Source: Peromyscus leucopus (Eukaryota > Chordata > Mammalia > Rodentia > Cricetidae). From it: DNA of 64,000 bases. Positions within the stretch are counted from its first letter, which is position 1. Each line of letters begins with the position of its first letter. The notes beneath the pieces are model-generated. The model saw only the letters and a program-made list of their open reading frames with translations. It had not been told where the DNA came from and searched no databases. Below are positions 1 through 13,787 of this stretch, piece by piece. Position numbers and translations under genes: made by a program. The DNA lies in contig NC_051068.1 of NCBI RefSeq assembly GCF_004664715.2, positions 53,392,953 to 53,456,952 on the forward strand. The letters run 5' to 3'.

Positions 1-2752
<2,752 letters not shown>

Positions 2753-2791
2753 TGTGTGTACTTCTCTTCTTTGGGGTTTACTGCTGTGGCG

Positions 2792-3909
2792 TTATCTATT
2801 GCCTGTGTTTTCAAGGGTGTATCTGACTTCCTTAGATTGGAATTTTCCTTCTAGTTTTTTCTGTAGGGCTGAGTTTGTGGATAAGTATTGTTTAAATCTG
2901 GCTTTGTCTTGGAATGTCTTGTTCACTCCGTCTATGGTGATTGAAAGTTTTGCTGCATATATTAGTCTAGGCTGGGATCCATCGTCTCTTAGTGTCTGCA
3001 TTACATCTGTCTTGGTCCTTCTGGCTTTCAAAGTCTCCATTGAGAAATCAGGTGTTATTCTGATAGGTTTGACTTTATAAGTCACTTGGCCTTTTTTCTT
3101 TGCTGCTCTTAATATTCTTTCTTTATTCTGTATGTTTAGTTGTTTAAATATTATGTTGTGAGGGGACATTTTTGGGATGTCTACTCTGTTTGGTGTTCTA
3201 TAGGCATCTTGTATCTTCATAGGCATTTCCTTCTTTAAGTTGGAAAAGTTTCCTTCTATGATCTTGTTGAATATATTTTCTGTGCCTTTGAGTTGGTATT
3301 CTTCTCCTTGCTCTATCCCTATTATTCATAGGTTTGGTCTTTCATGGTGTCCCAAATTTCTTGGACATTTTGGGTCTTGACTTTGTTGGCTTTAGTGTTT
3401 TATTTGAATGATGAATCTATTTCTCCTACCATATCTTCAATGCCAGAGATCCTCTCTTCCATCTCTTGCATTATGTTGGTTATACTTGCATCTGAAGTTC
3501 CCTTTTGTTTACTCCGATTTTCTATTTCCAGCATTCCCTCTGTTTGTGTCTTCTTTATTTTTTCTATTTCCCTTTTCAGGTCTTGGACTGTTTCCTTCAT
3601 CTGTTTCATTGCTTTTTTATGATTTTCTTTTGGGGATTTATTGTTTTCTTCTGCTTTATTTGTCCTTTCCTCTAGTTTTTTTTTTTTATAGTGTTCTTCC
3701 CATTTTTTGTTTGTCTGTTCCTCAATTTCATTTTTGATTTCTTCTTTATAAGTCTCTAGCCTATTCATGATGTTATTCATAAGGTTGCTTTCTTCTGCTT
3801 CTTCCATTTTGTGATGTTCAGGTCTAGCTGTTGGAGGAGGGCTAGGTTCTGGTGATGCTGTATTGCTCTTTATTTTGTTGTATGTACTTCTGCCTTGATG
3901 TCTGCCCAT
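2792..3909 (-). pseudogene. L1 ORF1 (RNA-binding ORF1p), broken
   Basis: ORF1p is the trimeric RNA-binding chaperone of the L1 ribonucleoprotein. The reading frame opens with MGRHQGRSTYNKIK at 3909. A long Glu/Lys-rich coiled-coil segment follows, and the frame stops at about 3400. The C-terminal half is recognisable in another frame at 3226-2792, with RITPDFSMETLKARR and the downstream YLSTNSALQKKLEGK, which match the RRM/C-terminal domain of rodent ORF1p. Between the halves there is a frame change, and two adjacent stops lie near 3320-3330. The total span of about 372 codons equals the usual rodent length, so the loss is by point mutation and indel, not large deletion. Confidence 0.93.
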
Positions 3910-3914
3910 CTCCT

Positions 3915-4512
3915 TATGGATTCGTTCTTGGTCTTATCAGTGCACTTGGTCCAGACAAAGCTGACAGATTCAGGAAGCCTCTCTCTGGTCCAGATGGAAG
4001 CTATGGACCAGATGGGAGATGGGGGCTGGTCTCTGAGTCTCAGGCGGTGGCTGGGGTCTCTGGGTGGATGGGTGAGGGGGCAGGGCATGGAGATTGCAGG
4101 GTCTGCGAGGGGGGGTCTTGGAAAAGGGGAACCTTGGGGCGGGGGGGGGGGGGTTTCTGCCCGATGGCCAGAACCTGGGGCCAAGTTGGGCAGGTCTTCC
4201 CTGGAATGGCTGGTGCCCAGGGATGGGACCTAGGGGCCGGCCTCTCTGGGTATGACCACAGGTACCCTCTGGTCCAGGTGGGGCTCTGGGCAGGATGGCA
4301 GCTGGGGGCTGGGCTCTGAGTCTCATGAAGTGGCTGGGGTCTCGGGCAGATGGGCATGGGGACTGGGCATGGAGATTGTAGGGTCATGCGGGGGTCTTGG
4401 TGAAGGGGAACCTTCCCGATGGGAGTGTGTGTGTGGGGGGGTCCTGCCTGAAGGCCAGAACCTGGGGCCAAGTAGGGCAGGTCTTCCCTGGAATGGCTGG
4501 TGCCCCAGGATC
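3915..4512 (-). promoter_or_regulatory. L1 5' UTR with two tandem monomers
   Basis: Two diverged copies of a unit of about 260-270 bp lie head to tail, at about 3978-4238 and 4239-4512. Both include the landmarks ccagaacctggggccaagt and ggcaggtcttccctggaat. In rodent L1s such monomers act as the internal RNA polymerase II promoter, driving transcription toward lower coordinates here. The plus strand is very G-rich, including a G run of about 13 at 4141-4153. Promoter activity is inferred from family knowledge only. Confidence 0.85.
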
Positions 4513-5532
4513 AATATTTTCAAATTCGCTTTATTTCTTCATGCGAAAGAGGGACTCAACTGGTCCATGTCTGAACTAGGGAAAATTCTGTTTCTGTTCC
4601 TCCTTTATCATCCTGACCAATCAAGAATGCACTGTAGCAATGAGACTAACAGTGTTCCCACCATCTCTGACATCTATCTAGCTGATTATCTTAAAAATGT
4701 CCTTGTATCTTTGTCTATTCTTGTTCATAAAACACTTGGTAAGTTGTGTCCCTTCTTTGTTTATTTCACTATCTTCTTATTTTGTATTTTGACTAGAAGT
4801 AAGATATGTGTTGAAGTTTTCACATTACTTATTCTTTTTTTGATTTCTCCTCCTTGATATCAACAGTGAGAAGTACCTTTTTCTTTCAAGTACCACTTTC
4901 CTAAACATAGGTTCATCCTAATAATTGCAATGATCAAATAATCATTATGTGCTTGGACATGTGTGCTCTATGCTGTGTGCAAACAATGCTATTTCATCAT
5001 TTCACAATTAATATTTTGTTATGTTCCTCAGGGAGTCATTTGCTTCCTCTTTTAATTAGAGAACCAAAGATAGTTAAGTTAGTAATGAATTATAATTAAC
5101 TTTGGGCCTATTCTTATCTGTTTACAGTTATGTGCTAATATACCTGCTTAGCTTGGAAGGCTTTTGTTTTTTCAGCAATAAAAGAGAGGGTAATAAATGC
5201 TTGTGATATGAAAGGAGAAGGGGCTTGTGGAAGGAAGCAGCAGACCAGTAAGAAATAGAGCAAAGGTCAAGAAATGATAGCAAGGGAAGGGAAGAGTAAG
5301 GATAGCTATCTATCGGAATATCACAACAAAACCCTTCACTTCATATGCTAACTTTTAAAACTAAAAAAGAGCATCAAACCAATAAAATGCCAACACATAA
5401 CCTATCTTACAAAGATGTCTGAATTCATTTCTCAAAAATCTCTGTAACAAAGTAGAAGAGACTGATGGTTTAAAATATCAGAAATCATACCCCAGAATGT
5501 TACTTCTATTTAAATGGAGTTTATTCCAATTT
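4513..5532. other. AT-rich spacer, no gene recognised
   Basis: No coding sequence, RNA gene or named repeat could be supported between the L1 5' end and the next SINE. Reading frames are short and show no familiar domains. Confidence 0.5.
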
Positions 5533-5873
5533 TTAATGTGTGTCTCTGTGTGTGATATGGTGCTCATGTGCATGCAAGGTTGCACATGGTTGGCAGGTGC
5601 ACATACATACCTGAGTCTGACTTGAGGAATCTTCCTCCATCACTGTCTACCTTGCTCATGGAAGCAAAGTGTCTTAAGTTGAATCAGAGCTCACAGATAG
5701 GGCTCATTTCCCTTGCCAGCTTGCCCTGGTGATCCTACCTCTCTCTACTAAGAGCTAGAATTACACACAGGCCCCATGTCTACCTGGCATTTATGTTGGT
5801 GCTGGGAGTCTGAACTCTATTCCTCACTCTCATACTGCAGGCACTTTATCCATTGACCTATTTCTCCAGCCCT
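5533..5873 (-). mobile_element. B4-like composite SINE, antisense, old
   Basis: The right end reads as an inverted tRNA-derived head (gacctatttctccagccc). The body has a diverged B1-like middle and a TG/CA-rich tail on the left. This is the layout of rodent B4 (ID-like head plus B1-like body). Divergence is high, so the exact subfamily is unsure. Confidence 0.6.
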
Positions 5874-5874
5874 A

Positions 5875-6115
5875 TACTATCTACATGAGGGCAATGGAAG
5901 AAGGAAGGGATGGTTTGTTCTTCACCTGCTTGCCCCTACTTGGTCAGTACATCTGTTCCTTCACTGGCATTGGCGCCTACTTCTCTGTGATTCCAGCATG
6001 TACAGAAGACCAGCTTGAGACACACAGCCTCATGCCACTGAACAGCTACTAGATTCTTGGACGTTCCATTCACAGATAGCCATTGTTAACTGCAACCTGT
6101 ATGTCATTACAATAA

Positions 6116-6117
<2 letters not shown>
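5875..6117 (+). mobile_element. ERV-L 5' LTR fragment
   Basis: This stretch aligns by eye with the 3' part of the LTR at 11130-11634. Shared landmarks are gaagaaggaaggga, cagaagaccagct, ctgctagattcttgga-like text and caataaattca. The first 200 bp or so of the LTR are absent and an old B4 ends just upstream. The LTR breaks off at a (CA)n tract. Its missing tail is found inverted at about 9388-9430, which ties both pieces to one provirus. Confidence 0.8.
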
Positions 6118-6164
<47 letters not shown>

Positions 6165-6165
6165 T
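6118..6165 (+). repeat. (CA)n microsatellite at left inversion junction
   Basis: About 20 CA units lie within the LTR just after the caataaattca landmark. Orientation of the retroviral sequence switches from plus to minus across this tract. Confidence 0.95.
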
Positions 6166-7330
6166 ATGTATCAGTTTTCTGAGTCACTTGGTATATGGAC
6201 CAGAGTAACACACTCAAGTGAGAAATGTTCTTTCTCTAGAATCCAAATAGGCCCACTAAGCATTGTACTTCTTTCTTGGTGGTGGGAGGGCCCAGGTACA
6301 ATAATTTACCCTTCACCTTAGGAGGAATATCTCTGCATTCCCCAAACCAATGGACTCCTAAGAATTTCACTGAAGTAGAAGGTCTTTAAATTTATTTCCC
6401 ATATTCTGATACAAGTATGTATTACCAGTGAGTTCAAAGTGGTTGCTACCTCCTGCTCACTTTGTCCAATCAGCATAATCTCATCAATATAGTGTACCAG
6501 TGTGATAATTTGTGAAAGAGACAGATGATCAAGACCCCTTCTAACTAAGTTATGAGACAGGGCAGGAAGTTAATATATCCCTGAGGCAAAACTGTAAAGG
6601 TATACTTCTGGCCTTGCCAACTAAAAGTGAATTGCTTCTGGTGGTCCTGGACAGATACCAAGAAAAAGACATTTATTAAATCAGTAGCTACATACCATGT
6701 ACCAGGATATGTGTTAATTTTTTTTTTAAGTAAGGACACTACATCTGGTACAGAAGCTGCAATCAGAGTCACTACCTGCTTGAGTTTTCGATAGTCAATT
6801 GTCATTCTCCATGATCCATCTGTCTTCTGCATTGGCCAGACAGAGTTAAAGGGAGATGTGGTGGGAACCACCACCCCTGCATCTTTGAAGTCCTTGATGG
6901 TGGCACTGATTTCTGCAATTCCTCCAAGGGTGCGATACCGGTTTTGATTCACTATTTTCTTTGGCAGAGGTAACTCTAAAGGCTTTTCAGCCCTAATAGC
7001 CTTTACTCCACAGGCCAGGGAATCAATGTGAGAATTCTTCCAACTTCTAAGTTTATCTATCCCAATTACACACTCTGAATCTGGAAAAATAACCACAGGA
7101 TGAGTTTGGAGACCTACTGGATCTACTGTGAGTAAGACATTAGCCAAAACACCATTAATTATTATTAAAATTCCACTAACCTAGCCTCCATAAGCCCCTA
7201 CTTTAACTAGAGGGCCACAATGTAGAGATCTTCTGGAATCAGTGTCAATACAGAACTAGTATCCAACAAAGCCCCAGAAAATCTGAATGTTTCCTCTTCC
7301 TGAGTTCCCTTTGGTGGAAGAACTTGAGAA
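6166..7330 (-). pseudogene. ERV-L pol: protease and reverse transcriptase, broken
   Basis: The minus strand reads protease, then RT, toward lower coordinates. The protease segment near 7255 reads LLDTSSVLTLIP, where the family has the aspartic protease triad DTG, so the third residue is changed (DTS at 7255-7263). The open part at 7147-6545 has the RT fingers and palm with WRMTIDYRKLKQVV, WYVATDL and [10 protein letters not shown]. The catalytic YxDD box at 6480-6491 reads YIDE, losing the second Asp. Downstream stops follow (about 6345, 6235). The sequence ends in the RT connection region at about 6166, where the CA repeat begins. The rest of pol continues in the opposite orientation at 9541. 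Confidence 0.92.
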
Positions 7331-8105
7331 AGGGTAACTGTAAAACTTTTAGGTGTCTTATCAGGATCCTTCCTCAGGGGAATCTGTCCATCCCTTCATT
7401 TGAGAGGTACTGGGTCTGCAAACTGGTTCAAATCTGGAAATTGATTCACTGGCTTAGATTGGCTTTTGCCACAATCCAGTGCATCTTTTCTTTCATTTGT
7501 ATGAGAAACTTTCTGCTTATACAGATTAAACAGAAATGTGGTAGGCTTCTTATCTATTTATTTTTCTGGAAACACCCACCACGATTGATGAGCCAGTGCT
7601 AAAGGTCCATAAAACTTAGAACATGATAAAATTCACCCTGCCTTTGCTGACCATTACAGGTTAGGCCATTACGAACATTGTATTGTTTACAATGCCCATT
7701 ATGATAACTGCAATCATTTTGCCTCTGGAAATTCAATGCTGCTACCTGCCCATTGCTACAACAGGGCCCAAATAAACCAACTGCATTTAATTCATCCAGT
7801 TGAGCAGCAGAATCTCCAATTCTAAGGTCGGGCACAAGGAAAACAGAGACAACAAATCTTTTCAAATGTGCTGATGTCCCTCTCACTATTTTGCATCTTA
7901 GAGGATTCATGAAGGGCATGTCTTCTGGGCCTTCACATTGTGAAAGATTAGGTTTTACACAGTGCCTACCCACTCTAGCACTGCAATTTCCCTGAGCCTT
8001 AAAATTCCTTCACCAGCATTAATAAAGGGAAACAAACTCCAACTCCCTTTCAGTAGGCTATTTTCTAATAAACGCTTCAGCCAACTATGGAAACAAACTT
8101 TTGAC

Positions 8106-8138
<33 letters not shown>

Positions 8139-9355
8139 AGACAGGGTTCTCTGTGTAGCTTTGCGCCTTTCCTGGAACTCACTTCCTGGCCTCGAACTCA
8201 CAGAGATCCACCTGTCTCTGCCTACTGAGTGCTGGGATTAAATGCATGTGCCGCTACTGCCCGGCCTTGACTGTATAAGCTTTTATAATAAACCTAGAAT
8301 CTCCACTCAGTGTGCCCACATCAATAAACTCAGTCTGATCTAGTTTTATCTTTCTTCCACCATTATCTCTCACCCTTAAAACCCATTCCCACACATATTC
8401 CCCAGACATCTGCCTGAACAAATTAACAAACTCATTAAGTTCCTTAATAGTGCAGCACACTTCCTCATGGACTACACTTTCTACCTCCCCTTTGGGAGCC
8501 TGCTTTGCCTTGAGTCTGGTTATAGGTTTAGAGGCAACTATGGGTGACCTTGAGGGACCTCAGTATTGTCTTGCTTGGAATTTCCTTCAGAAAAACTCAC
8601 TGCTATTTTAGCAGACACTGAATGATTAATTTCTTCAATGAAAGGTGAAAAGGGCAATATTTCAAGAGGTTGGGCCAAGGGTGCTATTTTCCGAGGTGAG
8701 ATAAACCCTAGAGATATGAAGATTCAAAGTTCTCAGCTTCAGTGGGGTCCTCCCACACTTTGCCACCCCAAATCACAGGATCCCACTCTTCACCAATTAA
8801 TGACCTTACTTTAACTGCTGACACCCTCTGAGGCTGAGACTTGAATCTTTGCTGTAATTTAGCCAACCTTATAATGAGCACTTTCATTTTATTTTCTGCA
8901 ACTTGAGCTCTGTGGCTGCTTGAGAGAAGATGCTCTTCCACAGCACATTTAGAAAACTTTCTACTGTTTATTCACATCTGGAGCTGGTCAGTTTTATTAC
9001 TAAGTTCATGGTTGTCCTTCACTGTATTCTGAAGTTGGTTAATTTTCTCATGGAGCTCATTACTATCCTTTATCAATTTATCCAGACATATTAAGATCAA
9101 TAACCAGGAGAATCATTTTCCCCCAAACCGTCAAAATTTCACTAAATCCATTGCTGCCCCATTGGTGAATCAAGATAATCAAAGTTTTTTTTATCTCTTC
9201 CAGTTTGAAATATAGTTTATACCAGGGGATTTCAGTACTTTCTGAGCTCCCAGGAGAGAAAGCGTCTGGAAAAGTTTCAGTAGCTGAAGGTGCTGGTGAA
9301 TTTAAAGGTGCGAGCAAATTAAAATTCTATTCCAGATTCACTTTTATACTTCTGT
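7331..9355 (-). pseudogene. ERV-L gag, broken, with B1 insertion
   Basis: Gag would form the virus-like particle core. Recognisable ERV-L gag stretches on the minus strand include VRSLIGEEWDPVIW (about 8850-8770) and EYVWEWVLRVRDNGGRKIKLDQ (8400-8330, quoted in part). A more diverged, nucleocapsid-side region lies at 7973-7599. Reading frames are split by stops, and a B1 lies in the middle (8108-8265). The upstream part, 9317-9078, begins just downstream of the primer binding site, so its start position suits a gag leader or start. Only pieces are readable. Confidence 0.8.
8108..8265 (-). mobile_element. B1 SINE, antisense, inside ERV-L gag
   Basis: There is a 30-nt T run (the inverted A tail), then the B1 body ending ctgcccggc. 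The B1 carries the cricetid-type gtagctttgcgcctttcc (inverted). It splits the gag frame, so it arrived after the provirus. Only a short possible target duplication (about gtcaa on the minus strand) is visible. Confidence 0.95.
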
Positions 9356-9364
9356 TTCTCTAGA

Positions 9365-9380
9365 CCCACTTCTGGTACCA
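9365..9380 (-). other. ERV-L primer binding site (tRNA-Leu type)
   Basis: The minus strand reads TGGTACCAGAAGTGGG, which begins with the TGG that pairs with tRNA CCA. It is close to the tRNA-Leu type site typical of ERV-L. The LTR tail (gactaatac) sits a few bases upstream on the same strand. Its minus orientation proves that this end of the provirus is inverted relative to both LTR bodies. Confidence 0.85.
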
Positions 9381-9425
9381 AAATCTGTATTAGTCAGGGT
9401 TCTCTAGAGTCACAGAACTCATAGA

Positions 9426-9430
<5 letters not shown>
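9381..9430 (-). mobile_element. Inverted 3' tail of the ERV-L 5' LTR
   Basis: The minus strand reads ctatgagttctgtgactc followed by tagagaaccctgactaatac. This matches the last 40 bases of the plus-strand 3' LTR at 11593-11633. It is the piece missing from the 5' LTR fragment that ends at 6117. Confidence 0.88.
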
Positions 9431-9456
<26 letters not shown>

Positions 9457-9497
9457 CATATATATACACATATATATGCATATATATACATACACAC

Positions 9498-9540
<43 letters not shown>
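9428..9540. repeat. Compound (TA)n/(CA)n microsatellite at right inversion junction
   Basis: About 110 bp of TA-rich then CA-rich dinucleotide repeat. It separates minus-strand retroviral sequence on the left from plus-strand pol on the right. Confidence 0.95.
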
Positions 9541-9541
<1 letters not shown>

Positions 9542-10803
9542 GTGTGGGACCTGGAGAAGGCACTTCAACAGGTCCATGCTGTTGTGCAGGCTACTCTACC
9601 ACTTGGACCATATGATCCAGCAGGCCTTACAACACTTGAGGTGTCAGTGACAGGGATGCTGTTTGGAGCCTTTGGCAGTTTCCTTATAAGTGAATCACAG
9701 AAGACACCTTTGGGATTTTGAAGCAAGGCTTTGCCATCATCTATAGACAACTACTTTCCCTTTGAAAGACAGCTGTTGGCTTCCTATTGAGCCTTAGTGG
9801 AAAATGAACATTTGAAAATGGGCCACCAAGTTACCACGAGACCTGAACTGGCCACCATGAACTGGGTGTTATTGGACCCACAAAGTCATAAAGTCCATGT
9901 GTAGTATGATACAGTAGCAAAATGTTTTCAAATGGAAGTGGTATATATGAGATCTGGTCTGAGCAAGTCCTGAAAGCATAAGCAAGTTACATGAAGAAGT
10001 TGCCCAAATGGCTGTGATTTCTATTCCTTCTATAATGCTCTCTGTTGCCAAGCATTCACCTATAGCCTCATGGTGGTGTCCCCTATGATTGGTTGACTAA
10101 GGAAGAGATTAGTTCCTGGTTTATTGATGGTTATGCACGTTATGTAGGCATCACCCAGAAGTGGTCAGCTGTAGCATTACAACCCCTCTCTGGGCCAACC
10201 CTGAAAGATACTGGCAAAGGGAAATATTCACAGTGGGCAGAACTTGGGACAGTACATATGGTATTACAGTTTGTTTGAAAGGAGAAATGGCCATATGTGT
10301 GATTATTCACTGATTCATGGGCTGTAGCCAATGGATTGGTTGGATGGTCAGGGACTTCTAAAGAGTGCAGTTGGAAAATTGGTGAGAAAGACATCTAGGA
10401 AAAAAAGTATGTGGATAGATCTCTCCAAATGGGCAAAGGATTTGAAGATACTTGTGTCCCATGTAAATGCTCAACAGAAGGTGACTCAGCTGAGCAGGAG
10501 TTGAGAATTCAAGTAGATAGGATGACCAATTCTGTGGACAGTCAGCCTCTTTCCCCAGCTATTCCTGTCATTGCCCAGTGAGCCCATAAACAAAGTGGCC
10601 ATGATGGCAGAGATGGGGCTTATGCATGGGTCCAAGAACATGGACTTCCACTCACCATGGCTGATCTGGTTATAGCTGCTGCTGAGTGCCAGATCTGCCA
10701 ACAGCAGAGACCAATACTGAACCCCAGATATGACACCATTCCCTGGGGTGACCAGCCAGCAACCTGGTGGCAGGTTGACTACATTAGCCCTCTGTGGAAA
10801 TAA
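9541..10803 (+). pseudogene. ERV-L pol 3' half: RT connection, RNase H, integrase N-terminus
   Basis: The plus strand begins with DLEKALQQVHAVVQATLPLG, which is the pol segment that follows the RT connection. It therefore continues directly from the point where the inverted half stops at about 6166. RNase H is seen at about 10093-10278 with SSWFIDGYARY (first catalytic Asp kept) and QWAELG. The integrase zinc-finger region is at about 10575-10700, ending AAECQICQQQ, followed by the start of the catalytic core (WWQVDY). The sequence stops at 10803, so most of the integrase core and C-terminus is lost. Several frameshifts and stops lie between these parts (for example after 9720). Confidence 0.9.
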
Positions 10804-11129
10804 CAGGTATTTGTGTTTCTTTCAATTTCCTTACTATATGTTGTAACATCCAAGAGAATATCATATGTAAGTTTGAGATACTAAAAGGATGTCTCCCAAA
10901 GGACATTGCTACCTATTCTAAATTTGTAATTTGTTTTCAGTTGTATGGAAGATAGTTATATCATGTTAGGCATAATTATGACCTGGTTAAATATATTATG
11001 CATTTGTGATTGTAGGTGAGATAATTTTATTATGTTTCAGTGTTATTATGACCTGGTTACTGTTTTCATCTAGAAACTAATCATGACATAGGGAGATACA
11101 ATTGTGTGTCAAATTGACAAGGGGTACAT
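10804..11129 (+). other. ERV-L region between pol remnant and 3' LTR
   Basis: About 325 bp of AT-rich sequence with no recognisable domain, lying between truncated pol and the 3' LTR. It is probably proviral 3' sequence after a deletion of the remaining integrase, but that is inference. Confidence 0.5.
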
Positions 11130-11634
11130 TGTGATGGCTCTTCTTGGTTGTCAAATTGATTATATCTGGAATGAACTATAATCTAGAAATGGAGGGCACA
11201 CTAGTGGACTGGATCCTGAGGTAGGAAGACAACATGTCTTTGATTCAGATCTTGAAGCTGGAAGACACAGGCTTGATGCAGATATTGAGGCCTGAAGGGG
11301 CACATCTTTAATCTGGACTACAGCTTCTGCTGGAATCCTATATAAGAACAAGGGAAGAAGGAAGGGATTGTTCATTCTTTGCCTGCTTGCCCTCTCCTTG
11401 AGAGCACATCCATTCCTCCACTGTTATTGGAGCCTACTTCTTTGGGATTCCAGCATATACAGAAGACCAGCTGAGACACCCAGCCTTGTGGGACTGAGAA
11501 ACTGCTAGATTCTTGGACTTGCCATTAACAGCTACTCATTATTGGACTGCAGCCTGTAAGTCATTCCAATAAATTCATACATGTGCATACTCATTCTATA
11601 AGTTCTGTGACTCTAGAGAACTCTGACTAATACC
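11130..11634 (+). mobile_element. ERV-L 3' LTR
   Basis: Runs from tgtgatggctctt to gactaatac, the TG...AC(A) ends usual for ERV-L LTRs. It is about 505 bp. A TATA-like tatataag lies near 11340 and an AATAAA signal near 11569. It aligns with the 5' LTR fragment at 5875-6117 and with the inverted LTR tail near 9390. Confidence 0.85.
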
Positions 11635-12002
11635 GCATCTGTGAGTTTCTCTCCTTTCAGAGTCTGGTAGCAATGTAGAAACTGTCTTTCTCAGCTGGAG
11701 ACCTAGTAGCTCTAGGAAAGTGAGGCCCTAAGCCTGATTTTTTACATATGAAATGAAGGCAGCTTCAGCCTTAGGGGAGCAGCTGCTGTGCTTGCTGCTG
11801 TTAAAGCTACAGTTAGTCAGTCAATATCATCAAAGAACTGAGAAGGGTAAATTATAGCAGGAGACATAGTCTAAATCTGTATCAGTTAAAATGCCAAAGA
11901 CTTACCCACGACCTAGATGGTTGCCTTAGGCTCCCGTGATCTCGATGACTTTGCTGGGGGCAGTGGCTGGTCTTCAGCTATCAGACAGGACAGGACTCAA
12001 TC

Positions 12003-12165
12003 TTTTTTTTTTTTTTTGGTTTTTCAAGGCAGGGTTTCTCTGTGCAGCTTTGCGCCTTTCCCGGATTGCACTCTGCAGACCAGGCTAGCCTTGAACTCAC
12101 AAAGATCCACCTGCCTCTGCCTCCCGAGTGCTGGGATTAAAGGCGTGTGCCACCACCACCCGGCT
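12003..12165 (-). mobile_element. B1 SINE, antisense
   Basis: T run, cricetid-type B1 body, ends cacccggc. It is flanked by a 14-bp direct repeat with one mismatch (caggactcaatctt at 11991-12004; caggattcaatctt at 12166-12179), which is the target-site duplication. The flanks at 11640-11990 and 12180-12530 contain no recognised gene. Confidence 0.95.
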
Positions 12166-12529
12166 CAGGATTCAATCTTTAGCTGCCACACAGAGCAGCA
12201 CTGGCCTCTGGCTGCCAAACCCAGGTCTAGAGATTTTCCTGTGGAGAAGGAAGTTGGGGGACTGACCTTACTTTTGCCAGTCAGAGCAGGGCAATCAACA
12301 GTCCACAGTTTGAGCAGAGCCCTGGCATTAGGCAAGGGCATAAGGAAGCTTTGTCAAGTGGTTAGTGTTATCATAATTCAGGTGGAGTTGTGCCCTATCT
12401 ATCTCTCTTTGTAACTTTAGTGTTCCCACTAGGAGCATTTCTTTCTATTATGGGAAGCTTTTACATTAACCATTTTAAATGTCATATTTAGCAGATCTCT
12501 GAAGAGCTTGAGAAACATGCGTTTAGTCT

Positions 12530-13075
12530 CTCCCATGCTGCCTTGGGAAAGGGATGGGACCAGCTCTCCTGTGCCCATGCCACACAGCCAGGGGCACGGT
12601 CAGTTCTCCCATACTCACACTATCAGGGCCAGCTTTCCTGAGCACAGGTCTCCATTGGCACCATCATGTGGTGGCCAGTGAGGGGTGGAGTCAGCTCACC
12701 CCAGCTCTGACATCAACATGGCTTCAGGCTGCAGCACAGACCATGAACAGTAACATGGGCCATGGGCATCAACACAGACCTTCGCTGAAGTAGAACCATG
12801 GACCCAGATATGACCCTGGGTGGCAGCATGGGCTGAGACGTCACTGTGGCCCCAGGTGGAAGCACAGACATCTTTCATCAGGTTGTTCCTCACAGTTGCT
12901 TTGTCTCCGGGTTTCACTTCTCTTCACAGTGAACAAACCACTCTGCTTCTCTTTGTCTCTCATCTCCCCACCACATACTTGCTCATCATAGGGACACCAT
13001 GGCTGTCTTCTGCCAGCTGCCACACTCTGGCTGTGGCCTCTGGCTATCTTCTGCCAAAGCTGAAAAATTTTTAAA
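12530..13075. repeat. Fragment of GC-rich dispersed repeat (unnamed here)
   Basis: It has modules such as gggaccagctctcctgtgc, gcagcacagaccatgaac and catctccccaccacatact, which recur at 34030-34915, 42670-46090 and 55360-56720. The several open frames here are accidental products of the GC-rich composition. The family is widespread in rodents, but I cannot name it with confidence. Confidence 0.65.
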
Positions 13076-13299
13076 GGCAATTTTTGTTTTAGAGATGAAA
13101 TACTAGTCATTTGTTCAAGATAATTTATGTGGTAACAATGTATAGATTTCTGCTGATATAAAAGAGTGGGGTGACATGGGATGGGGAAGACCCTTAGTGA
13201 TGACGCGGGTTATGTAGAAAGAGGGAAGAAGGAAACATAATGTAAAAGTTTATATATTGAATAATTAGGTACCAGAAAATAAGGGTAGGTTTATAGCAG

Positions 13300-13302
<3 letters not shown>

Positions 13303-13357
<55 letters not shown>
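13303..13357. repeat. (GA)n microsatellite
   Basis: About 27 uninterrupted GA units. Confidence 0.98.
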
Positions 13358-13363
<6 letters not shown>

Positions 13364-13787
13364 TGGTATTAATTTTCTACAAATAAATCTTGAGGTTTGT
13401 GGAATATATTAATACCCAATCTGGGTATATGTGGGGGGGATTTTTTTAAGATTTGATCACTTCATACAGGATTATTTGTAAGAGTCCAAGTCAGCCTATA
13501 ATCTCCACCTACCCAAGGACAAGGTAACTTCCTGGAAACTGGGAATTGTAGTTATTGGAAAACAGCAAAGCCACATGGGAAATATGGGAGCCATGTGGTT
13601 TCATCCTTAAAAAGCCACTACAACATGTGCCTCATCACCAACTGGAAATCCCAGAGAGTGGATCTGACTAAGGTCCATCCTGGTCAGTATTTGTATTTAT
13701 TAAAGCTAGCCTTCAGTTTAGCTCCAAATTATAGAACTGGTTTTCCTTTCATGAATTTCAGGATTAACAGACCAACCTTACCATGGG

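Noticed and set aside
3852..4857. Overlapping open frames of 100-200 codons on both strands
   Set aside because: They lie in the G/C-rich L1 5' UTR monomers and its flank, overlap on opposite strands, and show no domains.
9440..9721. A 93-codon frame starting with Tyr-Ile and Thr-His repeats
   Set aside because: Its first part is microsatellite. Only the part after 9541 is real ERV-L pol, which is broken.
5875..11634. Two separate ERV-L insertions in opposite orientations
   Set aside because: The two halves are complementary and meet at the same point of pol, and the missing LTR tail is found inverted. One inverted provirus is simpler.
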